Shown: one piece after another, positions 54,433 to 64,000 of the stretch | How the letters are laid out: each line of letters starts with the position of its first letter | Position numbering within the stretch: the first letter of the stretch is position 1 | Assembly (NCBI GenBank): GCA_947034885.2 | Contig: OX344749.2 | Coordinates: 29,651,501-29,715,500, forward strand | Source of the DNA: Thuidium tamariscinum | Lineage: Eukaryota; Streptophyta; Bryopsida; Hypnales; Thuidiaceae | Direction of reading: 5' to 3' | DNA: 64,000 bases | Made by a program: the position numbers and the translations under genes | The notes under the pieces: generated by a model | The model's database searches: none | What the model was told of the DNA's origin: nothing | The model's input: the letters and a program-made list of their open reading frames with translations, nothing else

Positions 54433-54614
54433 AGCCAAGGAGGAAGTGCAATACCGAGGCGACGTGCGCGGGGCCGGGCAGCAAGCTGCCGGGTGGCCCC
54501 GCACCCTGGAAAAATTAGATTAATATCATGGGAGTCGATGACCCCCGTATCAGATATTAAACTGATAAGAACAGATACTACACTTGATCTTAGCCAAAAG
54601 GCCGAGAAAGGTAT
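54423..54614 (-). ncRNA. U2: U2 spliceosomal snRNA, copy 2
   Basis: Same RNA as 37105-37295 on the opposite strand, about 192 nt. The 5' half agrees with the conserved U2 sequence, including GTAGTATCTGTTCTTATCAG and TTTAATATCTGATA, where copy 1 has changes. The Sm-like site and 3' stem-loop are intact. A TATA box (GGTATATAG) lies about 30 bp upstream. The expected USE position reads GCCCCGTAAGG, a poor match, so expression may be weak. It sits next to an ADH relic just as copy 1 sits next to ADH. Confidence 0.93.
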
Positions 54615-55434
54615 GCTTCAACCTTCAAACCCCGAGGGCTATATACCCGCAGACTCCCCTCCACCGTCGCAAACCTTACGGGGCAACGTACTCCATGAAA
54701 CCTTTTGTCTCGCGCTCCCACTTCCCACCCTCCGCCTTTAGTTGTTCGATCAACAAGCACAATGAAGTGTTCCAAAGCCAAGCATGCAACCAGAGGACGT
54801 ACTGTACGTCGTAGGAATCATTCGACCAAAGCACCTCCGACACAAGTTGAGCAATTCCTGCCATTACAAACGGTGAACGCTAGTTCCTAGCGTCATGGAT
54901 CGACAAATTAATTAAGCCGTTCAGCTGAGTACGGCATGGTACAAAGGGAGTCGCAATTCCCGACTCGTGCAAACGAAGGGAACCCACGGCAACGCAAAAG
55001 TGCGCGCACAGAGGCCGGCAGTACTCGCTTTGATTTAATTTAATTAATTTGGGCTCATGGAATTCCAGAGCCATGCTTGTGCTTCCGATCTTTACGGCAT
55101 GCTTCGGCACCCGTTCGATAGTATTTGATCGTGAGTCATCCGCCAACAACCAATTCGGCGGGTCAAGTCTGGAATAATCATGGACACTCTGTGCCCGGAC
55201 CGGCATTTTCACACAGTTTCCACATTATGTTGCACCGGCCTATTTTTTAATTCAAAGTTTCGGAAAGCCATCAACGTACAATAAGGACAGCCATCGACAT
55301 ATCCACGAAGTTGTTGGAGTGGAAGTACGTGTTTAGGTCAGGCTCCTAGCTGATCGGTGGGCGGACTCATTAGTAATGGCTACTGGTTCGCAGCTGCATG
55401 TGGAATCCTCTCGACATACATTAGGATTGGAACG

Positions 55435-56965
55435 TATGTCCTTATAGTGCAACCCAGTGCACACGCACTCTCCGGCTTGCAAGAGCTCGAACGCTTTGTT
55501 GATCTCGGAGAACGGCAATGAAGCTAAGTTATGGGTGATGGACTGGTCCACATCGAGGTCCTGCACGCACAAGCGCATCGTGCACCCAACGCCCGCCCGC
55601 CCGCCCGCCATCGGGGATCGAATCAAGGTCAGCCTGCATCCCTCTCATGAAGAAAGTTGCATATCAATTGATTTCAGTTCTCACAAATTCATAAAGATGA
55701 CAGTGGTTGAATAGCGACTAACGTGGCAATATTGATGGCTCGTTATGAGTTTCATTATTTTCACATACGATACATTCAAGCGGACGGTGTTTTTGTACAC
55801 GGGTTTTTTTTTCCCGAAACAAAGTGTGGCGATACTAACGCAAATTAAGTGGGTCGTCAGATTCCACTGCCAAACTACAGTAGTAAAGAACCTGCACTAG
55901 ACTCGTCACGACCATTCCAAGCGCTACACTAAAATTGGTAAATAGTGTTGACAACACTAATTTGCTGAGAGAACACTAAATGTGATTAGCAAGGTTAGTG
56001 TTAAAAGATTATTTACCCATTCTAAAATTATTTTAGCTCTATAGTAAATTACGGTTTTCTAGGAAAGGGATAGATTTTCACAAGGGGAGGCAAAAATTAT
56101 AGTTTTGTAGAGAAGGGACAGATTTTCATAGCGGGGGCAAAAATTACAGTTTTCTTAAAAAGGGACATATTTTCACGGTGCAAGGCAAAAATTACAATTT
56201 TGCAAGGAAATAATAGATTTTTACAACGGGGGGCAAAAATTAGAGTTTTGCAGGGAAGGACAGATTTTTATTGCAAAAATTAATTGCCCCAACACTATTT
56301 ACACATAAGTTAAAAAATAGTGTTGGAGGTAAAAAATAGGGAACAACACTAATTATCACCCAACACTAATTATCACGCAACACTATTTACCAATTTTAGT
56401 GTACCAGGACTGGCCTAGGGTGCAATAGACAAGTCCCGTTGGGACACGTGAAGAGTTGAGTTGAGGAGAAGACTGTACCTACACTAAGTTCCTGTTGGAA
56501 GCCCACATCAACAGGGGGACCAATAGAGGACAAGACAATAAAATAGATAAATAAATATAACAAATACTTCATTCAATTTGTGGTACTCCTAGGCCATTTT
56601 TCCATTGATTTTTTAAGATTGGTATAGACTCTAGACCTTAGGATCTTGGCATCTAGGAGCAGTTTACATTTTAGACCACACAGTCTAAACCTGCAAATGC
56701 TAAGTTTGTAAAATATCGCTATTTTGATGAAATATCCATTATATAAGCTAACTGAATAATATGATCTAGTGAGTTTCACAATTTTGTGGATTGATGATCA
56801 ATATTTGAAGCACTCCACGTGGTCAACCAGATCAAACTCTTGACAAAAATAATGTTGCCATGAAATCTTGGAAGGTAGTCTTAATTCATTTATAAGGAAG
56901 GCCATGATTCATACCCTTACACAAATATTGCTCTACAAGCTTGGGCAAATCAGATTTGGACCATA
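55435..56965 (-). pseudogene. ADH relic (3' end of exon 9 to exon 10)
   Basis: Decayed inverted copy of about 36010-36821. The exon 10 counterpart, 55560-55435, reads DLDVDQSITHNL, then an extra ASL, then PFSEINKAFELLQAGEC. It then loses the normal end and stop. The exon 9 tail is recognisable near 56920-56965 (LVEQYLC). The introns still match (for example the CACGACCATTCCA region, 55900). Earlier exons are absent. A 475-bp TIR element splits the intron. Confidence 0.85.
55927..56401. mobile_element. 475-bp TIR element with TA target duplication
   Basis: Perfect 24-bp terminal inverted repeats, starting CACTAAAATTGGTAAATAG at 55927 and mirrored at 56378-56401. The parental ADH intron keeps the empty site GGTAGCGC (reverse GCGCTACC, near 36350). 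Here it reads GCGCTA, element, TACC, so the target duplication is TA. That fits Tc1/mariner-type non-autonomous elements, although CACTA-like ends might suggest otherwise. Inside are CAACACTAA subterminal repeats and about five degenerate 50-60-bp units with GGGACAGATTTTCA and GGCAAAAATTA (56050-56290). It has no coding capacity. Confidence 0.92.
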
Positions 56966-58107
56966 CTTAGACATGGATTTGTATAGCTAGAATTATTTGA
57001 GAGCTACCATTAGAGAAAATATGGACTCTGTGGAGGGCCATCAGACTTTGACAAACCAGTCTATTACTGCACCTATACTGCACCTCTACTAAGCTACTGA
57101 AAGGACAAAATTACTGACAGAAATGCCTTTCAGCTTGTGTGAATATCTTAAGCATCTTCCTTTTTTAATTCTATATCTGTCAGGGAGAGATGACAGGTTC
57201 CCTCTTTCGCAGTCCACCTGGAAGCTGGAAGCTGCAACTTGAATTTTTTTTGTATTTCCTTTACGATTAAATGCTCTGACAACACAAAAACTGACACGAA
57301 CGTCAATAGGGGAAAAAAACTATAGAAATGAAAATAAATCTTTATGATGGGTCTCTCTGGCAGCGCGTAGCGGCCCTCCGGAGAGCCCATATTTTCTCTA
57401 ATGAAAAAATCTCCCCAAAAAATATGTAGATTTACTACATTGTATAGGTTTTATCATTCACTTAAAAAAAATTGTTCACATCTAAGTATATTCATCATAC
57501 TACAAAAAATTTGTATGGACCAATTTTGTAAAGGCGAATTTATTAATAAGAATTCCTATTAAATGATGTTATTGCATAGCCTAATTTATATATAATAAAA
57601 TATGTAGAATTTCAAGTATCCTATAGTAGACCTATATATTTTATAAAATTTATTTTCCCCCAAAATGGAGAGTGATCTCTCTAGGTAGATTATTTGATAT
57701 CTCAATTTATTAGACATTTATTTTTTGGGGTCTTATTTGAGTCTATGAAAAATTAGGGCACTTTACTTTGAAGGACCTTACCTTCGAAAAATGAATTTGA
57801 AAAATTGACCTCTTGAATTTGATAAAAGACAAGAGGGTTGAAAACGTTTATCAAAATTTTTACAATATCTTCAGCCTTCTTAAATTCATGTTGGAGCTTG
57901 CTATGCATAGTAGTTATTGAATTAAGAGTAGTTTCTGTCTTTAAGAAAATAAGAATGGGATACTTATCTTTTTGATTTGCCCCTTGAATTTTCTCCTTTT
58001 GAGAGTAAAATAATCATTTTGAGGAGAGAAACAATAGAATTCATTTGGTTGGTTGATTTTCAATCCTTGCCTAAATCAAATCCAAAGAAATGAGTTGTAA
58101 ACTACAC

Positions 58108-61100
58108 CACACCACACTGCTCAATTTTAAAGAATTTTACAAGGCAAAGTTATCTTGGAATCTAATGAAACTATTGCTATTGGATTTATGATGCAATTCA
58201 ATTTTTAGATATAACACTTGTTTGTTTTTTGATTCAAAATTTGAGGATGGGCAACTCAAAAAAGAAAGGCATCAACCAAAAATGGTCATTTGGGATCATT
58301 AGGGGTTAAAGGCCTTCAATTCCATAATCTCTACTTTTGACTTTTTAATGATATGCTTAAACAAATTGTAAGGCTAACTTCTTTGAAAGTTATGAATTAG
58401 TTGTTGCAAAGAAGGTGAATATTCTTGTATGCAATATAATGACAATCCAAAAATATGATGGATGAAAAATTACTATCATCATTTCTACAATACCAAATTC
58501 ACCAATGACAATTGTCTTAAAAGTGCAATGGATGAACTTTTTTTTAATGGAAATCACAAATATTTACAATGGAAAACACTTCCTATATCAATTGGGGCTC
58601 CAAATTCTATTGAAAAATATCAATTTGTAAACTAGTTGATGTAACTTAATGGATATGATTGATCTATCATGGATCATAGTTTACTACTAGCATTTGAGAG
58701 TTGTTAATAAATTATTTCTTAAAGTTGTATTTAATAACTAGTATTCACAATTTAAGTGATTTAGTCTTTAACTATTGAGAGATTATTTTGAATTGTTGAA
58801 CATCGAAAAAATTGAAATTGGAATTTTTTTTAAATAATAAAAAATTAAAATATACTTCTATTGATTTCAAAAAACTATATTTAAAAGTGAAAAATCATAT
58901 TTCAAATGCTATCAATGAAACATCTAAATTTAATATGCACAATGCAATTTGCCAAAAAACTTTTTGGATGCATATTTATCAATTTTGAGCCCTTAGAGAT
59001 TTTCATTCTTTTTGAAGGAAGATCATTTAATTAGATTAAATAGGTCCAATCTCTTAATACTTTTTGATTTCAATATACATTAGCATGGGCATTTATTGTA
59101 ATTTGCAAATCCCTATTTTTATTGCATGAATAATTACTAGTTATAATATTTTAAATCTATATATTTGGCACAATTATTATTAAAATTCATTGTGCATATA
59201 TATATGTATGACCAAAGACTTTTACAAGTTGATTTATTTGATGTAAAGACAATTAAAACTTAAGGTTTTTGAAAAGTTTTAAATACTATATATCTTCATT
59301 GAAAGGTGATAAATAAATTTCCAACTATCTAAAGAATGGACAACATGCTATTTATAAAAGGAGCTATTTAATAGAAGTATTTTCTTGAAATCTTTCAAGA
59401 CTTTGGTCAAACAAAGGTACCAAACAACATTATGTACCGGTGCCTACGATAGACAATGTTGTGAAAAGAATACGTCATAGTGGTAGCCTTAGGGTTTTCT
59501 TCCTTAGGGTTTTCTTCGTGTTGCGTCTCGGTCCACATTTGGAGGGATGTGACTGTAGAATGTCCTTCTCTACCTTCTTCATCTCCAAAGTAGCACGATT
59601 AGCCTTCTTTTGCGTCCAACTATCGCAAGATCAAGCTTGCGTTGCTAGTTTCTGTTTTAAAGAGATTTAAGAGTTGTGAGCACTTATGTACTCATAATCA
59701 ATATATTCTATGTTTGTTTCCTTGCTATTGTTGCAAATCACTCTGTTGTAGGCATTAGCACTCATCTTCTATTGTTTTTTGTTTTATCAATCTAACTTAG
59801 CAAACTAATAGTAAGAAGGAAATTGCGTTCCTATTAGAGTAGTCAATCAATAGTGCTACGAAGAGAAATGTAGTCGGTCACGTGATCAAAAGGGTGCTTA
59901 GAGTGTTCTTCCATAGAATCTTTCAAAGGTTATTTCAAAGGTTATTTTTTATAGTTTAAAGGCAAAAACTCACAACACAAGCTACCTAAAACAATTTGTG
60001 AAGTAAATGATAGACTGTTTTATATTTATTTTCTTTTTTTCAACTATTGACAGCAAATTTGGACTACAGTGGTTTGCTCCCACATTTTCCAACAATTGTA
60101 GTTCATAGGCTAAAAGAATACATCAATTGAGGTTGTTAACAAGAGGTGGGAATTTCTTCTTAAACTTGTTGCACTGATCCCAAATTGTTCGGCTATGGCA
60201 GCTCATATAGGCAATTATCATCATGGCGGCAAGTGCATCGGAGAAGACCAGCTCGGTGACTCTCAAGCATCTCATCGTTGAAGATGCATTTCTGGGGAAG
60301 AATCGCGTGAGGAAGGAGTTTGTGGCAGTTGAGGAAGATGCAGCTCCTACTTTGGATTCCGAGCTATGGGGCAGACTTCCCGAGGAGGTCTTACTACGAG
60401 TCTTTGCACGACTGCCAGTAAAGGACATCCTCCGGTTGCGGTCCTTGAACAAAACCTGGAGGTCGGGCATCACATCTTCGCATTTCCAAGCTGCATTTGA
60501 AGGAGCTTCCTTGGTGAGAATCGCTCTCATGGTGCACGACAAGGTGGATGGGACCATGTTCCTGACCCAGGACGAGGGGCAGGAGTGTTTCCGGCCTGGC
60601 ATTGCGCGTTGCCCGGAGGTCGATTGGAATACCAACGTCGCAGCAACGGTCAATGGCCTGGTGTGTGTCATTGAGCATGAAAACAGAGTGAGAACTTACC
60701 CCGGGGACATGCTTGAGCTCCGAGTTTTTGTGATGAATGTGGTGACTGGCTTTCGCCGTGCACTCCCCCACCCCAGCAAAATGTCCACATTGCCCTCTTT
60801 CGTACGAATGGATTCTATGCCAGAAGCTCAAGGTGGATATACGATCACATTCCAATATGCCGTGGCAGGTTCGATGCTTTGGGAGGTTTACGATTCGGTG
60901 GAGAACCGATGGAGCAGAAACGAGGAAGACAACATGGCTCTTTTGAATGACAGGGAAGCATTCACCATGCACTACATGTCTTCACCCTCCTTTCACGAGA
61001 ACGTTGCCGCTATCTACACAAAGGCCAGATGTGTCAAGATCTTTAATCTCTACGAATCCCATGGAGATTTTTGCGATGACGAGTACATCGCGCATTCGGT

Positions 61101-62456
61101 AGATTTCGTCTCCGGGGACTTGTACAAGCTTTGTGCGCGAGGTCGGCAGCATGGAGTTTGGAAGAGGTTGTTGGCTGCCGAAACGTGGGAGCTCGTCTGC
61201 GAATGTCCGAAGCTGGAGGAAACATGGACTTGCCTTCGTGTCATGAACGATGTGGTCGTTCTCATTTTCAAGTTACCTTACCTCCGCAAACCGGATGCTC
61301 AGCTGAATTCTGGAGGCCTGGGTATTGACGTGGGGACTATTCTGAAGGTTTTCCACATGCTGACCAAGTCCTGGCACAGCTTTCCTGAAAAGGATTACGT
61401 GGTTCAAAACTGGGGGGTGTCGATCAGGAAGGACTATGCAGGACCTTTCTTGGTGGAGGTCAAGTTCGATGTCGTACCGTAGTAGACATGTTTGTTTACG
61501 GACGAGGACTAGCAGTGGCAAGCACATCCAATTGGGTCCTGGAGTTCACTTGGAGATGGCGTAGCAAAGATTAACTCGAGCAATTTGCATATATATGGGG
61601 TGTTACTGTATGATGGTTTTACAGGTGACTGTGGAGAGGTGATGTTGATTGCATTTTCTTCCATAGAATGTGCGCAGCAACTACAGGAGGGAGACACTTC
61701 GATAATTCATTCCATCGGAGAGTTAGGGTTTGGGATACGGTTTGAGGATTCAGCTCAGGAAGTACCTGTATCATTGAAGTGGTGGCAAATCTGCCACAGG
61801 AATTGAATGACCTGTAATTTGAACTGATTGCAAATAAAGATTTCATTATCTGAAAGCCAAGAGGGAGGTTGCGGGATCGATGTGGTATAGAATATATATT
61901 ACAGATTGCTATGAGATTTTCGCCTTAGAAGGTTCAGAACTCCAGATATTCTCAGATGCGAAAGGAAGATTTATGTTATCAAATGCTTGCATTGACAGTA
62001 GCTTGGTTTGTTTTCCACTTAAGTTGGTTGTGGCTGGCTTCAAGCTAAAGCTTGTAGAGCAACCGACGGAGGGCTGTCAAACTATTGATCGAGCTTGTTG
62101 AGAGGGACAGTACTTGCATTCGTCCTCACACCTTGACACTCCTAATGACTTCTAACGTGCTTTGTTTCGTTTCGTACAGATCCGCGCGGAACGTATAGAA
62201 TGCAACTGGACTTGAAGAATGTGGTAGTGACCGCTTGTACATGTTTTTATAGGAATGCCATCAATGAAGTGGCCCTAAATTTATTTGCAATCCAACATGT
62301 GACTCATGGACTCAGGTCATGGGCGAGTATGACCCTGATGTTGCGGAGTATTTCTTCAAGGCTGGGGCTAATCGAGGTGGATCGCTGAAGCTTCTTTGCA
62401 AAGATTTGAGTCAGGCCTGCGTGGGCCAACCAACTCGTTGGCTCAAGGTAATATAA
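58108..62456. repeat. Palindrome, inner right arm, distal part
   Basis: Reverse complement of about 42923-47246. Identity is complete in the parts compared except for isolated changes close to the outer edge (for example at 62209 and 62440). Confidence 0.95.
60223..61482 (+). CDS. F-box protein, right copy (419 aa)
   Basis: Same 419-residue protein as 43881-45140 with no amino-acid difference. The F-box is at residues 47-88 and the C-terminus reads FLVEVKFDVVP. It is a single exon, with AATAAA at 61833. The shared flanks mean both copies should have the same promoter. Identity at this level implies either a very recent duplication or ongoing gene conversion. Like its twin it is expected to act in an SCF ubiquitin ligase; the target is unknown. 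Confidence 0.9.
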   Translation: MAASASEKTSSVTLKHLIVEDAFLGKNRVRKEFVAVEEDAAPTLDSELWGRLPEEVLLRVFARLPVKDILRLRSLNKTWRSGITSSHFQAAFEGASLVRIALMVHDKVDGTMFLTQDEGQECFRPGIARCPEVDWNTNVAATVNGLVCVIEHENRVRTYPGDMLELRVFVMNVVTGFRRALPHPSKMSTLPSFVRMDSMPEAQGGYTITFQYAVAGSMLWEVYDSVENRWSRNEEDNMALLNDREAFTMHYMSSPSFHENVAAIYTKARCVKIFNLYESHGDFCDDEYIAHSVDFVSGDLYKLCARGRQHGVWKRLLAAETWELVCECPKLEETWTCLRVMNDVVVLIFKLPYLRKPDAQLNSGGLGIDVGTILKVFHMLTKSWHSFPEKDYVVQNWGVSIRKDYAGPFLVEVKFDVVP

Positions 62457-63060
62457 GTTACTCCAAACGGATTCAAACTACGGATTCAAATTTTCATTTT
62501 CAGGAATTCTTCCTTGAAGCCATTTCCGACGAAGGATACCCGTGGAAGCTCCAGATTGCGAAGATCGCTGCTCACAAAGCTTGTTTATGGACGTTAGGGC
62601 TGATACAGCTAAAGGTGTGGTGTTAATGAACAGGATAGAGGACCGGATGAAGCATTCACTCCCAAAGTAGGCAAGCAAGCTGAAATGGACAAGCTCGTGC
62701 GCACCCTCAAGCCTAGAGAATTGGGTTTGTAAATTTTTTCGATTTCCAATTTGTGAGTACGTGCAATTCCAAGTAGCTGTGAATTTTCAGCAACCCGTTT
62801 GTACATGCAGAACGAAGCACCCGGATTGAAGTACCACTCGTGAGAGGATATTGAAAACAATCCTGAGATAGCATGCAGTGGAGGCCTTAGTCCTCGTGAG
62901 ACCGACGACGACGACGAGGATGCCGACGATAGGAAGGTATCTGCTATACTGTGGTTGCAATTTCAATCTGCAGATGTGCACTTTTGTTTAGTTCATGTTC
63001 TTGATTTCGTTATGTTCAGGAAGCGAGGTCAGAAACAACTCTGAATCACGCCTGCGGGAT
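62180..63060 (+). pseudogene. Canopy/DUF3456-like gene, right copy with internal stop
   Basis: Exons 62180-62220, 62316-62447, 62504-62614, 62634-62724 and 62791 onward join in one frame and mirror the left copy without the large insertion. Exon 2 is intact (RWLK, TGG at 62439-62441), but the donor after it is GTAATA instead of GTAAGT. In exon 5 a CGA codon has become TGA (62841-62843), cutting the protein before its acidic tail. The 5' part of the gene is missing here too, with the F-box gene lying upstream. The family call is tentative. Confidence 0.6.
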
Positions 63061-64000
63061 GGTAAGGCCTTTCTATAGATTGAATTTCTCTGTGTTCGTG
63101 GTAAGCTGGAAGAACTAGAATTTCCCCCGAGTATCGTCATCATAACTTCAACTCCACGTTTTCATCCTCTCTTCGTCAATGCTGATTTCCTATTTTGGCC
63201 CGAGGAGGGACTGCTCCGTCATTGCGGAGGAGTCGAAGTCTTGCCTGGAGGCATTTCAGTCCAGTGATAATGATATTGCTAACTGACATTTCTAATTGGC
63301 GATCTAAATGCTGTAAGTCAGACCAGGTGCGTGTCTGTCATGGGGAAACAACATAGCTAGACTTGGTGACAGTGTGACCAAACTTGGAGCTAGAGTGGGG
63401 GCACATACTCAAAGAACAATCCAGAATGCATCCAAAAGAGTAAGCTAAGCCACAAGACGCAGTAGTAGGTGGTGGTCTGGCAATAAGCTAGGCGCAAAAT
63501 CCTCCACTCCATCCCGTTCTAAACGGAAGTCAAGTTCAGACTTTGGTTCAGAAGCGTTATCATTTGTAATTCTTTCTTTTCTCCAGTTCTCAAAGGGGAA
63601 GAACTTAGCACCAGCATCAATCAAGAGCTCGTCTATTCGAGCGCCGCACCGAAGTCCCAGATTTCGCTTCTGGAATACAAAGCAGCTTGTGTGGCGATTA
63701 CCACTGCTTGCACGCACTAACTAATAAGCCCCGAATCTCAACATGCCTGCGACTTGCTACTCTTAGAATAAAGCTCCTCTTTCACGGCCAAGATTCTCCA
63801 AGGACATGAGGATCTCAAAGATGACCCAATAGCAGCTGGAGCATCGTCCTCAGCATGGATAGCTCGTTCATAGTTAAAGCCGTGAACCAATTTCCTTCTT
63901 TGTCCTTGAACACCAAATTTAACAATGCCATAACCCGAAATCCTAAAACATAATCCCAAACCCCCAAACCATAACTCTAAAATGAAACCTCAGTCAAACT
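62457..64000. repeat. Palindrome, outer right arm
   Basis: Reverse complement of about 37614-39144, running off the window end. It is visibly more diverged than the inner arms, with substitutions, short indels and a shorter Asp-codon tract. Confidence 0.9.
63629..63914 (-). pseudogene. Unidentified coding relic, right copy
   Basis: Mirror of 37700-37985 with the same frameshifts, so the damage predates the duplication. The protein is not recognised. Confidence 0.35.

Larger units (their letters stand above)
53247..58107. other. 4.86-kb insertion in the right arm carrying the ADH-U2 duplicate
   Basis: The left arm runs straight from GAGCA to GTGGGAATC across this point (47245-47248), so this block was gained on the right or lost on the left. 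It holds an unrecognised frame near 53.24-53.5 kb, a 126-bp tandem repeat, an inverted pair of about 65 bp (near 53567 and 54010, sharing AAGGGCTCCCTTCAT), the U2 copy, the ADH relic and a 475-bp TIR element. 56970-58107 shows nothing recognisable. Confidence 0.85.

Noticed and set aside
37614-64000. Palindrome dismissed as a pure assembly artefact
   Set aside because: Outer arms differ by substitutions and indels, each arm has its own large insertion, and the spacer is unique, so two real loci are more likely. Long-read proof is still needed for the identical inner arms.

Overview
The window is nuclear DNA of a land plant, most likely a bryophyte (moss-like). Supporting signs are a plant-type RAD6/UBC2 E2 enzyme, a plant ADH-like gene and a neurochondrin gene, all cut by many short GT-AG introns. 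There is also a U2 snRNA gene with a plant-style upstream element (USE) and TATA box at Pol II spacing. GC-richer genes sit in very AT-rich spacers full of short terminal-inverted-repeat (TIR) elements. Species cannot be fixed from the sequence alone.

Layout. 1-2441: 3' part of a RAD6-type ubiquitin-conjugating enzyme (+). 6163-6996: three abutting TIR modules. 7001-9306: two-exon HSL-type esterase (-), with about 100-bp repeats in its intron. 9307-17182: AT-rich, gene-free. 17811-24804: neurochondrin gene (+), 18 exons. 24805-31716: gene-free, repeat-bearing. 32611-36821: zinc alcohol dehydrogenase (+), 10 exons. 37105-37295: U2 snRNA (+).

From 37.6 kb to the window end the sequence is one large interrupted palindrome. 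The left arm is about 37614-48239, the spacer 48240-52253, and the right arm 52254-64000. Both arms carry an identical 419-aa F-box gene and a decayed canopy/DUF3456-like multi-exon gene. The inner arms are nearly identical; the outer arms differ by about 4% in the exons I compared by eye.

Each arm has one large insertion the other lacks. The left insertion (39159-42899) has short TIRs, lies between 23-bp direct repeats and carries a zinc-ribbon protein gene. The right insertion (53247-58107) carries an inverted, decayed copy of the ADH 3' end plus a second U2 gene. That copy is split by a 475-bp TIR element whose empty site survives in the intact ADH locus.

The genes do not form a pathway. 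They are ordinary plant housekeeping genes (ubiquitination, splicing RNA, redox and ester metabolism) next to a region of recent inverted duplication, TIR-element activity and gene decay. All exon borders were read by eye from GT/AG signals and reading-frame continuity.
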